From Pseudomarimonas sp964350895 (lineage in GTDB: Bacteria > Pseudomonadota > Gammaproteobacteria > Xanthomonadales > Xanthomonadaceae), in contig CAYGMG010000004.1 in the NCBI GenBank assembly GCA_964350895.1, positions 3,327 to 67,326 on the forward strand: 64,000 bases of DNA, written 5' to 3'. The position numbers and the translations under genes are program-made. This document shows, one piece after another, positions 1 to 7,639 of the stretch. The notes under the pieces were generated by a model. It searched no databases. It saw only the letters and a program-made list of their open reading frames with translations, and was not told the origin of the DNA. Each line of letters opens with the position of its first letter. The stretch's first letter is position 1.

Positions 1-5
1 GCAGG

Positions 6-34
6 GCTGGATCCCCGCCTACGCGGGGATGACG
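6..34 (+). repeat. REP-like palindrome, family A
   Basis: A short imperfect palindrome with arms ATCCCCGC and GCGGGGAT sits at 10-31. The same 29-base unit recurs at 262-290, with variants at 207-233 and 62809-62837. Interspersed palindromes of this form are common between genes in Lysobacterales genomes; that link is general knowledge and was not searched here. Confidence 0.7.
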
Positions 35-80
35 ATTCACGCACAACGTACTCAGGGATTTCAGGTTCTTTGTTGAGTGG

Positions 81-180
81 NNNNNNNNNNNNNNNNNNNN
101 NNNNNNNNNNNNNNNNNNNNNNNNNNNNNNNNNNNNNNNNNNNNNNNNNNNNNNNNNNNNNNNNNNNNNNNNNNNNNNNN
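81..180. other. Assembly gap (100 Ns)
   Basis: Exactly 100 N characters, the usual placeholder for a scaffold gap of unknown size. Copies of the family A palindrome lie on both sides, so a repeat probably broke the assembly. Real distance and gene content across the gap are unknown. The whole stretch 1-394 holds no supportable gene: only REP palindromes, this gap and the 3' flank of ald. Confidence 0.97.
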
Positions 181-206
181 TGTCCGAGTCGCTTTCGAGG
201 TTTCCT

Positions 207-233
207 CGTCACCCCCGCGTAGGCGGGGGTCCA
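207..233 (-). repeat. REP-like palindrome, family A (inverted variant)
   Basis: The stretch reads as the reverse complement of the family A unit, with arms ACCCCCGC and GCGGGGGT. Together with the direct copy at 262-290 it makes an inverted doublet, the usual arrangement of REP elements. Confidence 0.65.
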
Positions 234-261
234 TCGCTTCTGAGGCCCTTGGAAAGCCGGA

Positions 262-290
262 GCTGGATCCCCGCCTTCGCGGGGATGACG
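262..290 (+). repeat. REP-like palindrome, family A
   Basis: This copy is nearly identical to the one at 6-34: the GGATCCCCGCC and GCGGGGATGACG segments are the same and one base differs in the loop. It pairs with the inverted copy at 207-233. Confidence 0.7.
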
Positions 291-336
291 TCGAGATGCC
301 CGATGGGACGTAGCAAGGATCGCGCGCACAGCCCTC

Positions 337-351
337 GCCCGGTCGCCGGGC
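337..351 (-). terminator. Weak hairpin downstream of ald
   Basis: The six-base arms GCCCGG and CCGGGC enclose a three-base loop 44 bases past the ald stop. No T-run follows in the ald direction, so this may be only a mild pausing or RNA-stability hairpin. Confidence 0.3.
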
Positions 352-394
352 ATTCGCCCAAACGCGGGTTCAGGACTGCGCAGCGAAGCCGGGC

Positions 395-1510
395 TCACCC
401 CAGCGCCTTCGCCGCCGGCACATAGGCGTAGCCCAGGTCGCGGGCCACCGCCTCATAGGTGATCTGCCCGGCGTGCACGTTCAGCCCGTTGAGCAGGTGG
501 ACGTCCTCGAGCATCGCCCGGCGCGCGCCCTTGTTGGCCAGCTGCACGGCGAATGGCAGGGTGGCATTGGTCAGGGCGAAGGTCGAGGTGCGGGCGACGC
601 CACCCGGCATGTTGGCGACGCAGTAGTGGACGATGCCGTCGACGTCGTAGGTCGGATGCTGATGGGTGGTGGCCTTGGAGGTCTCGAAGCAGCCGCCCTG
701 ATCGATGGCGACGTCGACCAGCACCGAGCCGGGCTTCATCAGGCCGAGCTGGGCGCGGGTCACCAGCTTGGGTGCGGCAGCGCCGGGGATCAGCACCGCG
801 CCGATGACCAGGTCGGCATAGCGCAGGCATTCCTCGATCGCATCGGCGGTGGAATAGAGTGTGGTGATGCGGTCGCCGTACAGCTCGTCGAGGTACTTCA
901 GGCGATCCAGCGAGCGATCCATCATGGTGACCCGGGCGTTCAGGCCCATCGCCATGCGCGCGGCATTGATGCCGACCACGCCGCCGCCGATCACCAGCAC
1001 GTTGGCCGGCTTGACGCCGGGCACGCCGCCGAGCAGCACGCCCGAGCCGCCCTGCGCCTTCTCCAGCGCGTGCGCGCCGGCCTGGATCGACATGCGTCCA
1101 GCGACCTCGCTCATCGGCGCCAGCAGCGGCAGGCCGCCGCGCTTGTCGGTCACCGTCTCGTAGGCGATCGCGGTGCAGCCGGACTTCACCAGTCCGATGG
1201 TCTGCTCCGGGTCCGGCGCAAGGTGAAGGTAGGTGTAAAGAACCTGGCCCTCGCGAAGCATGGCGCACTCTACCGGCTGCGGCTCCTTGACCTTGATGAT
1301 CATGTCGGCGCGGGCAAAGATTTCCTCGGCCGTGTCGATGATCTGCGCGCCGGATTTTTCGTACATCTCGTCGGTCAGGCCGATGGCGGTGCCGCCGTCC
1401 TTCTGCACGATCACCTGATGGCCGTGGCCGACGAGTTCACGCGCGCCGGCCGGGGTCAGGCCGATACGGTATTCGTGGTTCTTGATTTCCTTGGGTACGC
1501 CGATAAGCAC
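395..1510 (-). CDS. ald: Alanine dehydrogenase
   Basis: NAD-dependent oxidative deamination of L-alanine to pyruvate and ammonia (reversible), in the cytoplasm. The 371-residue length is normal for the family. The residues known from the Bacillus enzyme fall at identical positions: Arg15, Lys75, His96 and Asp270. The nucleotide-binding glycine motif VIGGGVVG is at about 173-180. The start codon is GTG, chosen because a GGGAGG ribosome-binding site lies about eight bases upstream and the N-terminus MLIGVPKEIK is the family consensus. The next gene upstream on the same strand, at 113 bases, is a pyruvate-using aminotransferase. This suggests Ald turns the alanine it makes back into pyruvate. 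Confidence 0.96.
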   Translation of the reverse strand: MLIGVPKEIKNHEYRIGLTPAGARELVGHGHQVIVQKDGGTAIGLTDEMYEKSGAQIIDTAEEIFARADMIIKVKEPQPVECAMLREGQVLYTYLHLAPDPEQTIGLVKSGCTAIAYETVTDKRGGLPLLAPMSEVAGRMSIQAGAHALEKAQGGSGVLLGGVPGVKPANVLVIGGGVVGINAARMAMGLNARVTMMDRSLDRLKYLDELYGDRITTLYSTADAIEECLRYADLVIGAVLIPGAAAPKLVTRAQLGLMKPGSVLVDVAIDQGGCFETSKATTHQHPTYDVDGIVHYCVANMPGGVARTSTFALTNATLPFAVQLANKGARRAMLEDVHLLNGLNVHAGQITYEAVARDLGYAYVPAAKALG

Positions 1511-1622
1511 GAGGATTCCCTCCCGGGGAGTAATGCGGATTGTGGTGCTGCTGGGTCGCCGGTCCGGCTCTGTGGCCGGTCTGTGGCGGTGGAGGTGCCG
1601 AGACGGCGGGTCAGGACCCGCC

Positions 1623-2954
1623 CTAGGCCGTGCTGCGTATGGTATCGGCCAGCGTGCCGAAAATCCTTTCGATCTGCGCCGGTTCGATAATCAGGGGGGG
1701 CGAGAGGGCGATGATGTCGCCGGTCACCCGGACCAGCAGGTCGCGCTCGTGGAAGCAGCGGGTGAACACTTCATACGCGCGTTTGCCCGGCGCGCCCTCG
1801 CGCGGCGCCAGTTCGATACCGGCGATCAGGCCGTAGTTGCGCACGTCGATCACATGGGGCAGGCCACGCAGGGCGTGGGCGGCGTCTTCCCATACGGCGG
1901 CGTGTGTCTTGGCGCGCTCGAACAGGCCTTCCTCGGCATAGGTGTCGAGGGTGGCCAGGGCCGCGGCGGCGGCCACCGGATGGCCGGAGTAGGTGTAGCC
2001 ATGGAACAGCTCGATGGCGCCCTCGGGGCCGTGCATGAAGGCGTCGTGGATCTGCCTTGAGGCAATCACCGCGCCCATCGGAATGGCGCCATTGGTCAGG
2101 CCCTTGGCGCAGGTGAGCATGTCCGGGACGACGCCGAAGCGCTGCGCGCCGAAGGCCTCGCCGATGCGCCCGAAGCCGGTGATCACCTCATCGAAGATCA
2201 GCAGGATGCCGTGCTTGTCGCACAGCGCGCGCAGGCGTTCCAGATACCCCTTCGGCGGCAGCACCACGCCGGCGCTGCCGGAGATCGGCTCGACGATGAC
2301 CGCGGCGATGGTCGAGGCGTCGTGCAGGGCGACCAGACGCTCAAGATCGTCGGCCAGCTCGGCGCCGTGCTCGGGCAGGCCGCGCGAGAACGCGTTGCGG
2401 CCGATGTCCAGCGTGTGCCGCATATGGTCGACGCCGGGCAGCATGGCGCCGAAGAACTTGCGGTTGTTGACCATGCCGCCGACCGAGATGCCGCCGAAGC
2501 CGACCCCGTGGTAGCCCTTTTCGCGGCCGATGAAGCGGGTGCGCTGGCCCTCGCCGCGGACCCGGTGGTAGGCCAGGGCGATCTTCAGCGCGGTATCCAC
2601 CGACTCCGAACCGGAGCAGGTAAAGAACACATGCTTGAGCGGCTCGGGCGCCAGCTCGGCCAGGCGCTCGGCCAGCACGAAGGGCAGCGGATGGCCCATC
2701 TGGAAGGTTGGCGCGAAGTCGAGGGTGGCGATCTGCTTGGACACCGCCTCGATGATCTTCGGGCGGGCGTGGCCGGCGTTGCAGCACCACAGGCCAGCCG
2801 TAGCGTCGAGAATCTGCCGGCCGTCCACCGAGCGGTAGTACATGCCCTCGGCCGAGGCCAGCAGGCGCGGCTCGGCCTTGAACTGCCGGTTGGCGGTGAA
2901 CGGCATCCAGAAGGCGTCGGTGACGGTCGGCGCGGCGGTGGGATCGAAGCGCAT
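1623..2954 (-). CDS. bauA: Beta-alanine/polyamine:pyruvate aminotransferase (class III, PLP)
   Basis: Cytoplasmic omega-amino acid or amine transaminase that moves an amino group to pyruvate, yielding alanine. The 443 residues show the class III fold: GSGSE-type phosphate contact (SGSES, 114-118), GYHG at 147-150, catalytic-base Asp255 in IFDEVITGFG, and the PLP Schiff-base lysine at about 284 in CAKGLTNGA. The N-terminal WMPFTANRQF and the overall sequence resemble Pseudomonas BauA. I start at the ATG at 2954 rather than an upstream in-frame codon: it has GGAGG seven bases away and matches the family N-terminus. Neighbours (ald, puuR, aldehyde dehydrogenase) fit beta-alanine or polyamine breakdown. 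The exact amine substrate is inferred. Confidence 0.88.
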   Translation of the reverse strand: MRFDPTAAPTVTDAFWMPFTANRQFKAEPRLLASAEGMYYRSVDGRQILDATAGLWCCNAGHARPKIIEAVSKQIATLDFAPTFQMGHPLPFVLAERLAELAPEPLKHVFFTCSGSESVDTALKIALAYHRVRGEGQRTRFIGREKGYHGVGFGGISVGGMVNNRKFFGAMLPGVDHMRHTLDIGRNAFSRGLPEHGAELADDLERLVALHDASTIAAVIVEPISGSAGVVLPPKGYLERLRALCDKHGILLIFDEVITGFGRIGEAFGAQRFGVVPDMLTCAKGLTNGAIPMGAVIASRQIHDAFMHGPEGAIELFHGYTYSGHPVAAAAALATLDTYAEEGLFERAKTHAAVWEDAAHALRGLPHVIDVRNYGLIAGIELAPREGAPGKRAYEVFTRCFHERDLLVRVTGDIIALSPPLIIEPAQIERIFGTLADTIRSTA

Positions 2955-3061
2955 GGGACGCCTCCGCAGGTGTTGCGCGAACGCTAGCAGTGTTGAAAAA
3001 ACTTTACAATCGAGGAAGGGATGGGGTGCCGCGGCGGGGTGGTTCGGGGGGGTGAAAATCT

Positions 3062-3122
3062 TCGCCAGCAAGCTGGCTCCTGCAGGAGAATCAACGCCTT
3101 GTAGGAGCCAGCTTGCTGGCGA
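3062..3122. repeat. REP doublet (REPIN), family B
   Basis: Two copies of a 24-base REP, CGCCAGCAAGCTGGCTCC and its reverse complement, lie 13 bases apart and can fold into one long hairpin. One base differs between the arms. The layout closely resembles Pseudomonas REP elements (GTAGGAGC...GCGA). It lies in the 283-base bauA-puuR intergenic region. Confidence 0.85.
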
Positions 3123-3159
3123 ACAGGCTGTCGGCCGGCCTCGGCGTGTCCCGCGCGGT

Positions 3160-3198
3160 GTCAATTTTATTGACCCAACACGCCCCGGCTGCTACACA
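3160..3198 (+). promoter_or_regulatory. puuR promoter with overlapping palindromic operator
   Basis: The perfect inverted repeat GTCAATTTTATTGAC occupies 3160-3174. Its right edge overlaps a -35-like TTGACC (3170-3175), which is followed after exactly 17 bases by TACACA (3193-3198) as the -10. This is the arrangement expected of an autorepressed regulator gene. A related 15-mer with 11 of 15 bases matching lies at 54619-54633 between the divergent puuA and puuD. Binding by PuuR is inferred. Confidence 0.6.
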
Positions 3199-3237
3199 GC
3201 ACCGGGTACCGTAGGCGTCCTCCGGAGGTTGCCCAGC

Positions 3238-3786
3238 ATGGATATCGGCGCCCGCCTGCAGGCGGTTCGCAAGGCCAAGCAGCTCAGCCAGCGCGAGCTG
3301 GCCAAGCGGGTCGGCGTGACCAACAGCACGATCTCGCTGATCGAGCAGAACAAGGTCAGCCCCTCGGTCAGTTCGCTGAAGAAGGTGCTCGATGGCATCC
3401 CGATCTCGCTGGCTGACTTCTTCACCCATGATTTCGACGACGGGGCGATGGACAGCCCGTTCTACCGCGCCGCCGAGCTGCCGGACCTGGGCAACAACGA
3501 GATCCACTATTTCCTGATCGGACAGCACCGGCCGAACCGGCAGATGTGCCTGCTGCGCGAGGTCATGCCCGCCGGCAGCGATACCGGCGATGCCATGCTC
3601 CAGCATGAGGGCGAGGAAGGCGGGGTGGTGATTGCCGGCCAGGTCGAAGTCACCGTGGGCGATCAGGTGCGGGTGCTGGGGCCGGGTGATGGGTACTATT
3701 TCGAGAGCCGCATCCCGCATCGATTCCGCAACGTTGGCAGCGGCGATGCGGTGATCGTCAGCGCCAATACCCCGGCGACGTTCTGA
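3238..3786 (+). CDS. puuR: PuuR-type transcriptional regulator (XRE HTH plus cupin)
   Basis: Cytoplasmic DNA-binding regulator of 182 residues. Residues 5-60 form an XRE helix-turn-helix (LSQRELAKRVGVTNSTISLI), and about 105-180 form a cupin barrel with the GEEGGVVIAG and GDGYYFESRIPHRF strands. This is the PuuR/PauR architecture known to repress putrescine-utilisation genes. The start at 3238 has GGAGG eight bases upstream and begins exactly at the HTH; longer in-frame starts would run through the operator and REP doublet. It sits between bauA and puuC, and a palindrome overlapping its promoter suggests autoregulation. The inducer (putrescine or a relative) is inferred from the family. Confidence 0.92.
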   Translation: MDIGARLQAVRKAKQLSQRELAKRVGVTNSTISLIEQNKVSPSVSSLKKVLDGIPISLADFFTHDFDDGAMDSPFYRAAELPDLGNNEIHYFLIGQHRPNRQMCLLREVMPAGSDTGDAMLQHEGEEGGVVIAGQVEVTVGDQVRVLGPGDGYYFESRIPHRFRNVGSGDAVIVSANTPATF

Positions 3787-3806
3787 ACACAGAGGTCAAC
3801 CACTGA

Positions 3807-3868
3807 TCGCCAGCAAGCTGGCTCCTACAGGCGATCACGCTTCGTTGTAGGAGCCAGCTTGCTGGCGA
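3807..3868. repeat. REP doublet (REPIN), family B
   Basis: Left arm (3807-3830) and right arm (3845-3868) are 23-24-base reverse complements, joined by a 14-base loop. The doublet fills the puuR-puuC gap, so it is transcribed between two co-directional genes and may act as an mRNA-stabilising or terminating hairpin. Confidence 0.85.
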
Positions 3869-3901
3869 TACGCAGCCCCCACGAATACCGAGGCCCCCAT
3901 C

Positions 3902-5401
3902 ATGGCAAAGCCCAACACCCAACAGGATTGGCAGGCACGCGCCGCCGAACTGCAGCTGCGCACCCAGGCCTTCATCGATGGCCGCTACGTGGATGCCGCA
4001 AGCAACAGGACCTTCGACAACATCAGCCCGATCGACGGCCGCGTGCTGTGCAAGGTGGCCGAGTGCGGCAGCGAGGACGTCGATCGCGCGGTGAGCGCGG
4101 CGCGGCGCAGCTTCGAGGCCGGCAAGTGGTCGGCGGCCCCGCCGCGGCAGCGCAAGAAGATCCTGCTCAAGTTCGCTGCTCTGGTCGAGCAGCACGCCGA
4201 GGAGCTGGCCCTGCTGGAGACCCTCGACATGGGCAAGCCGGTGACCGACGCGCTGAATGTCGATGTCGCGGCCAGCGTGCGCTGCCTGTCGTGGACTGCC
4301 GAGGCCATCGACAAGGTCTACGACGAGATCGCGCCGACCGGGCACAACGAGCTGGGTCTGGTCACCCGCGAACCGCTGGGCGTGGTTGGCGCCATCGTGC
4401 CGTGGAACTTCCCCCTGCTGATGGCGACCTGGAAGCTGGCGCCGGCGCTGGCGATGGGCAACTCGCTGGTGCTCAAGCCGAGCGAGAAGTCGCCGCTGTC
4501 CGCGCTGCGCCTGGCCGAGCTGGCCATCGAGGCGGGCCTACCGGAAGGCGTGTTCAACGTGCTGCCGGGCTTTGGTCGCGAAGCCGGTGAGCCGCTGGCC
4601 CTGCATATGGATGTCGACGGCCTGGTGTTTACCGGCTCGACCGCGGTCGGCAAGCATCTGCTGCAGTGCGCCGGGCGCTCGAACATGAAGCGCGCCTACA
4701 TGGAGTGCGGCGGCAAGAGTCCCAACATCGTGTTCGCCGATGCGCCCGACCTGCGCGCCGCGGCCAAGGCGGCGGCGTCGGGGATCTTCTACAACCAGGG
4801 CGAGGTCTGCACCGCGGCCTCGCGGCTTCTGGTGGAACGCTCGGTCAAGGACGAGTTCGTCGCCATGGTCGCCGAATTCGGCGCGCGCATGCAGCCGCGC
4901 CATCCGCTCGATCCCGGCGCGCCGATGGGCGCGATGGTCGACGAGGCGCAGACCCAGCGGGTGATGGAGTTCATCGCCCGCGGCGAGGAAGGCGGCGCCC
5001 GCCGCGTACTGGGCGGCCAGCGCATCGCGCCGGTCGAGGGCGGCTGCTATATCGAGCCGACCGTGTTCGACGATGTGCCGGAGAGCGCCACCATCGCCCG
5101 CGAGGAGATCTTCGGCCCGGTGCTGGCGGTGATCGGTTTCGACGATGAGGCCGAGGCCCTGCGCATCGCCAACGACACCCCGTATGGTCTGGCGGCCGGC
5201 CTGTGGACCCGCGACCTGTCCCGCGCCCATCGCGTGGCGCGCAAGCTGCGTGCCGGCAGCGTCTGGGTCAACTACTGGGACGGCGGCGACATGACCGCGC
5301 CCTTCGGCGGCTACAAGCAGAGCGGCAACGGCCGCGACAAGTCGCTGCACGCGTTCGACAAGTACACCGAGCTGAAGGCAACCTGGATCAATCTTGCCTA
5401 G
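3902..5401 (+). CDS. puuC: Aldehyde dehydrogenase, PuuC type (gamma-glutamyl-gamma-aminobutyraldehyde dehydrogenase)
   Basis: Cytoplasmic NAD(P)-dependent oxidation of an aldehyde to a carboxylate, third step of the gamma-glutamylated putrescine route. The 499 residues match the family length. Catalytic residues are present: Asn169 in VPWNFP, Glu268 in MECGGKSP, and the nucleophile Cys303 in NQGEVCTA; FTGSTAVGK (243-251) is the coenzyme-site turn. The gene follows puuR in the same direction with a REPIN between, and the partner enzymes PuuA, PuuB and PuuD lie near 52-57 kb. The ribosome-binding site is weak (GAGG). Substrate is inferred from neighbours; related enzymes also take betaine aldehyde or 4-aminobutyraldehyde. 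Confidence 0.9.
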   Translation: MAKPNTQQDWQARAAELQLRTQAFIDGRYVDAASNRTFDNISPIDGRVLCKVAECGSEDVDRAVSAARRSFEAGKWSAAPPRQRKKILLKFAALVEQHAEELALLETLDMGKPVTDALNVDVAASVRCLSWTAEAIDKVYDEIAPTGHNELGLVTREPLGVVGAIVPWNFPLLMATWKLAPALAMGNSLVLKPSEKSPLSALRLAELAIEAGLPEGVFNVLPGFGREAGEPLALHMDVDGLVFTGSTAVGKHLLQCAGRSNMKRAYMECGGKSPNIVFADAPDLRAAAKAAASGIFYNQGEVCTAASRLLVERSVKDEFVAMVAEFGARMQPRHPLDPGAPMGAMVDEAQTQRVMEFIARGEEGGARRVLGGQRIAPVEGGCYIEPTVFDDVPESATIAREEIFGPVLAVIGFDDEAEALRIANDTPYGLAAGLWTRDLSRAHRVARKLRAGSVWVNYWDGGDMTAPFGGYKQSGNGRDKSLHAFDKYTELKATWINLA

Positions 5402-5430
5402 TCGGGATTCGTTGCGGCCGTAACCCCCGA

Positions 5431-5499
5431 TTGTAGGAGCCAGCTTGCTGGCGAATCGTCGTTGGGCGGCGCCTATCGCCAGCAAGCTGGCTCCTACAA
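5431..5499. repeat. REP doublet (REPIN), family B, opposite order
   Basis: The two 24-base REP copies (5431-5454 and 5476-5499) occur here in the opposite order to the other two doublets, with a 21-base loop. The element sits between the 3' ends of the converging puuC and choice-of-anchor I genes and could serve as a bidirectional 3' hairpin. Confidence 0.85.
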
Positions 5500-5533
5500 G
5501 GGGCGGAGCGACGCTGTGGCGGAGCCCGGTCGA

Positions 5534-7267
5534 TCAAGAACACGCAAACGCGAAGCGGGCGGTTTCCAAGCCGTCCTTGAACAGTGCATCACGCACCGAC
5601 CAGATCGTGGTGGTGCCGCTGACCTCATTGGCGACGGCAATCGCCGGGCGGCCGTCGGGGCTGTCGGCGGCAGGGATGAAGACGATGCCTTCCGGGCCGA
5701 AGTCGCCGGCACCGGCGAAACTGGCGGGATCGTCGATATCGACCGGCGCGCTGAAGTCGCGATTGTTCTCGTAGGCCACGGCGAAGGCGTTGGCCGGATC
5801 GGTCACGTCGTAGACGGCGACGCCGCCGATGCGTTCGAGGCCGACGAAAACATAGGTGCGCTGTTCCAGCGAGGTGCCCGCTGCGATCGCCTCGGGCTCC
5901 GGACCCTTGTTGTCCGAGCGCGAGTCGGCGCTGCCGTTCTCCTCGTTGTCGCTGTTGAAGTCGGACGACAGAAGGGAGGCGGTCATGCACTCAAGCTCAT
6001 CGCCGCTGTCGAACACCTGGGTTCCGCTGGCGTCGAAGATGCTGAAGGAGCGGCTGCCGAGCACCTGCAGGCGGTCGAGGTCGCCATCGCCGTCGAGGTC
6101 GCCATCGATGCGTGAGGCGTTCAGGCGACCCAGTGCCGCGTTGGCCTTGAGTGCGGCGGCATTGGGAAAGGCGCTGGCATCAAGTACCACGGCGCTGCTG
6201 CCGATGCGCGAGACTTCGCCGCGGTCATCGCCTTCGCCGGCGCTGGCGAAGAAGGTCTGGCCGGCGGCGGCGCCGACGCTGGGCGCGAAGCTGGCGATCG
6301 AATCGGGCATGTGCATGCCGAACACCGGCCAGTTGTCGAGGACGAAGGCCGGTCCGTTGCTGGCGCCGTCGCGGTCCGAAGGGTCGAGCCGGTTGCCGTG
6401 CAGCATGTGGTTCTTCAGTGGGATCGGAATGATCGGATCGACCGCGCGCAGCGCACGGGTGTTGAGGTCGATCACCGCGAAGGCGTTGGCCTCCTGCAGG
6501 GTGACGAAGGCGAGGCTGTTGTCCGGCGCGAAGGCGATGTACTCCGGTTCAAGGTCCTTGCTCGCTGGGCGCGGCGGATTGCCGGGGCCGACCGGCTCGG
6601 TGAGCGTCTCACCCATGATGCGCACGCCGAGGGCGCGCAGCGCGGTTTCCTGGCCGTCCAGCGAGGCAAAGCCGATCTGCGTTGCGGTGGCCATCGAAAG
6701 CCCCTGGCTGAAGTCGATCAGGGTGACCGAGCCGGGCGGGTCGTTGGCGACGTCGAGGTCACCGACCTCGCCTTCATTGGCCGACATCAGCAAGCTGCCG
6801 TCGCGGCTGAAACTCACGTTGTCCGGCAGCACGCCGGCCGGAAACACCCGCCGGAAGGCGCCGCTCGCCGCATCGAAGATCACGATCGAGCCGGGCGTCA
6901 CCGCATCGAAGCCGGACACCGCGACGGCCAGCAGGCCGTTGCCGACCGCCACGCTCTGCAGGCCGGGCCCATAGGGCGTGATGTCGATGCTGCGGACCAG
7001 GGTCGGGGCGTCGAGATCACCCACGTCGAGCACGTCGACGCGGGTTTGCGCGCCATTGGTCACGAACAGCTGTTGGCTGCCCGCATCGTAGGCGACGATC
7101 TCCGCCGCCGCCGGACCGCCGCCGGCAAAGCTGCCGCGCTGCACCAGATCGAACGATCCGCCGGCGCGCGACTGGGTGATCTGCGGCGTGCTGGCTTCGC
7201 CCGAGGTAACCGCCAGACTGGCGAGCGCTGAGAGCAGGGCGGCGGTAAGCAGGCGGGTGCGCGGCAT
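5534..7267 (-). CDS. Choice-of-anchor I family secreted protein
   Basis: Exported protein of 577 residues. Residues 1-25 are a Sec signal peptide (MPRTRLLTAALLSALASLAV, cleaved near GEAS). The rest is a beta-propeller-like series of repeats (VDVLDVGDL, GSIVIFDAASG, GSVTLIDFSQG, YVFVGLERIGGVAVYDV) typical of the choice-of-anchor I family, often found alongside extracellular phosphatases or nucleases. No catalytic residues can be named with confidence. An AAGGAG ribosome-binding site precedes the ATG. The C-terminus carries ALFKDGLE just before the end, a variant of the motif in four other exported proteins here. A Pho-box-like repeat lies 44-61 bases upstream. Confidence 0.85.
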   Translation of the reverse strand: MPRTRLLTAALLSALASLAVTSGEASTPQITQSRAGGSFDLVQRGSFAGGGPAAAEIVAYDAGSQQLFVTNGAQTRVDVLDVGDLDAPTLVRSIDITPYGPGLQSVAVGNGLLAVAVSGFDAVTPGSIVIFDAASGAFRRVFPAGVLPDNVSFSRDGSLLMSANEGEVGDLDVANDPPGSVTLIDFSQGLSMATATQIGFASLDGQETALRALGVRIMGETLTEPVGPGNPPRPASKDLEPEYIAFAPDNSLAFVTLQEANAFAVIDLNTRALRAVDPIIPIPLKNHMLHGNRLDPSDRDGASNGPAFVLDNWPVFGMHMPDSIASFAPSVGAAAGQTFFASAGEGDDRGEVSRIGSSAVVLDASAFPNAAALKANAALGRLNASRIDGDLDGDGDLDRLQVLGSRSFSIFDASGTQVFDSGDELECMTASLLSSDFNSDNEENGSADSRSDNKGPEPEAIAAGTSLEQRTYVFVGLERIGGVAVYDVTDPANAFAVAYENNRDFSAPVDIDDPASFAGAGDFGPEGIVFIPAADSPDGRPAIAVANEVSGTTTIWSVRDALFKDGLETARFAFACS

Positions 7268-7294
7268 CGTGGGGCTCCTTGACGAGAAGCCCGC

Positions 7295-7328
7295 AGTTAA
7301 ACGGCTGGATATGGCAGGGCGGTGACAG
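7295..7328 (-). promoter_or_regulatory. Pho-box-like element and -10 for the choice-of-anchor I gene
   Basis: Read on the minus strand, CTGTCAC-CGCC-CTGCCAT (7328 to 7311) consists of two seven-base direct repeats with a four-base spacer, the layout of a PhoB box (CTGTCAT-N4-CTGTCAT). About ten bases further on comes TTTAAC (7301-7296), at the distance expected for a PhoB-dependent -10. PhoB control is inferred and was not tested. Confidence 0.5.
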
Positions 7329-7331
7329 TCG

Positions 7332-7349
7332 CGGTCATCGGACTGTCAT
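7332..7349 (+). promoter_or_regulatory. Second Pho-box-like element, facing the CehA-like gene
   Basis: On the plus strand CGGTCAT-CGGA-CTGTCAT forms a 7+4+7 repeat, and a weaker third half-site CCGTCGC follows at the same spacing. It points towards the gene starting at 7640, 290 bases on. No convincing -10 follows. The rest of the 372-base intergenic region (7268-7639) shows no gene or other clear site. Confidence 0.4.
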
Positions 7350-7639
7350 CAGGCCGTCGCGATGCACGCCGCTGCCCGCCGAGGGCCAGGGCACTCCTCT
7401 GCGTTCGAGCGCACCTCCCGAACGCTGCGGACGGAGGTTGTTGACCGGGCAAGGGGAGATTCCAGCGCCAGCGATGCCATCGCCGAACGCGATCCCCGGT
7501 CGGATGAGGGCAATGCCGCACGGCAGATCCGCCACCCTGTCGAGCCGTGAGCCGCGCACCCACGGCGGCATGTCGTTCGCGCGGCGCCGGGCTCGCCTAC
7601 ACTGCGCAAGGGGCCCTTGGCCTCGAACAGGAGTTGCCG

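Noticed and set aside
77..313. Open frame crossing the N gap
   Set aside because: It is translated mostly from Ns and from REP palindromes; no evidence for a gene.
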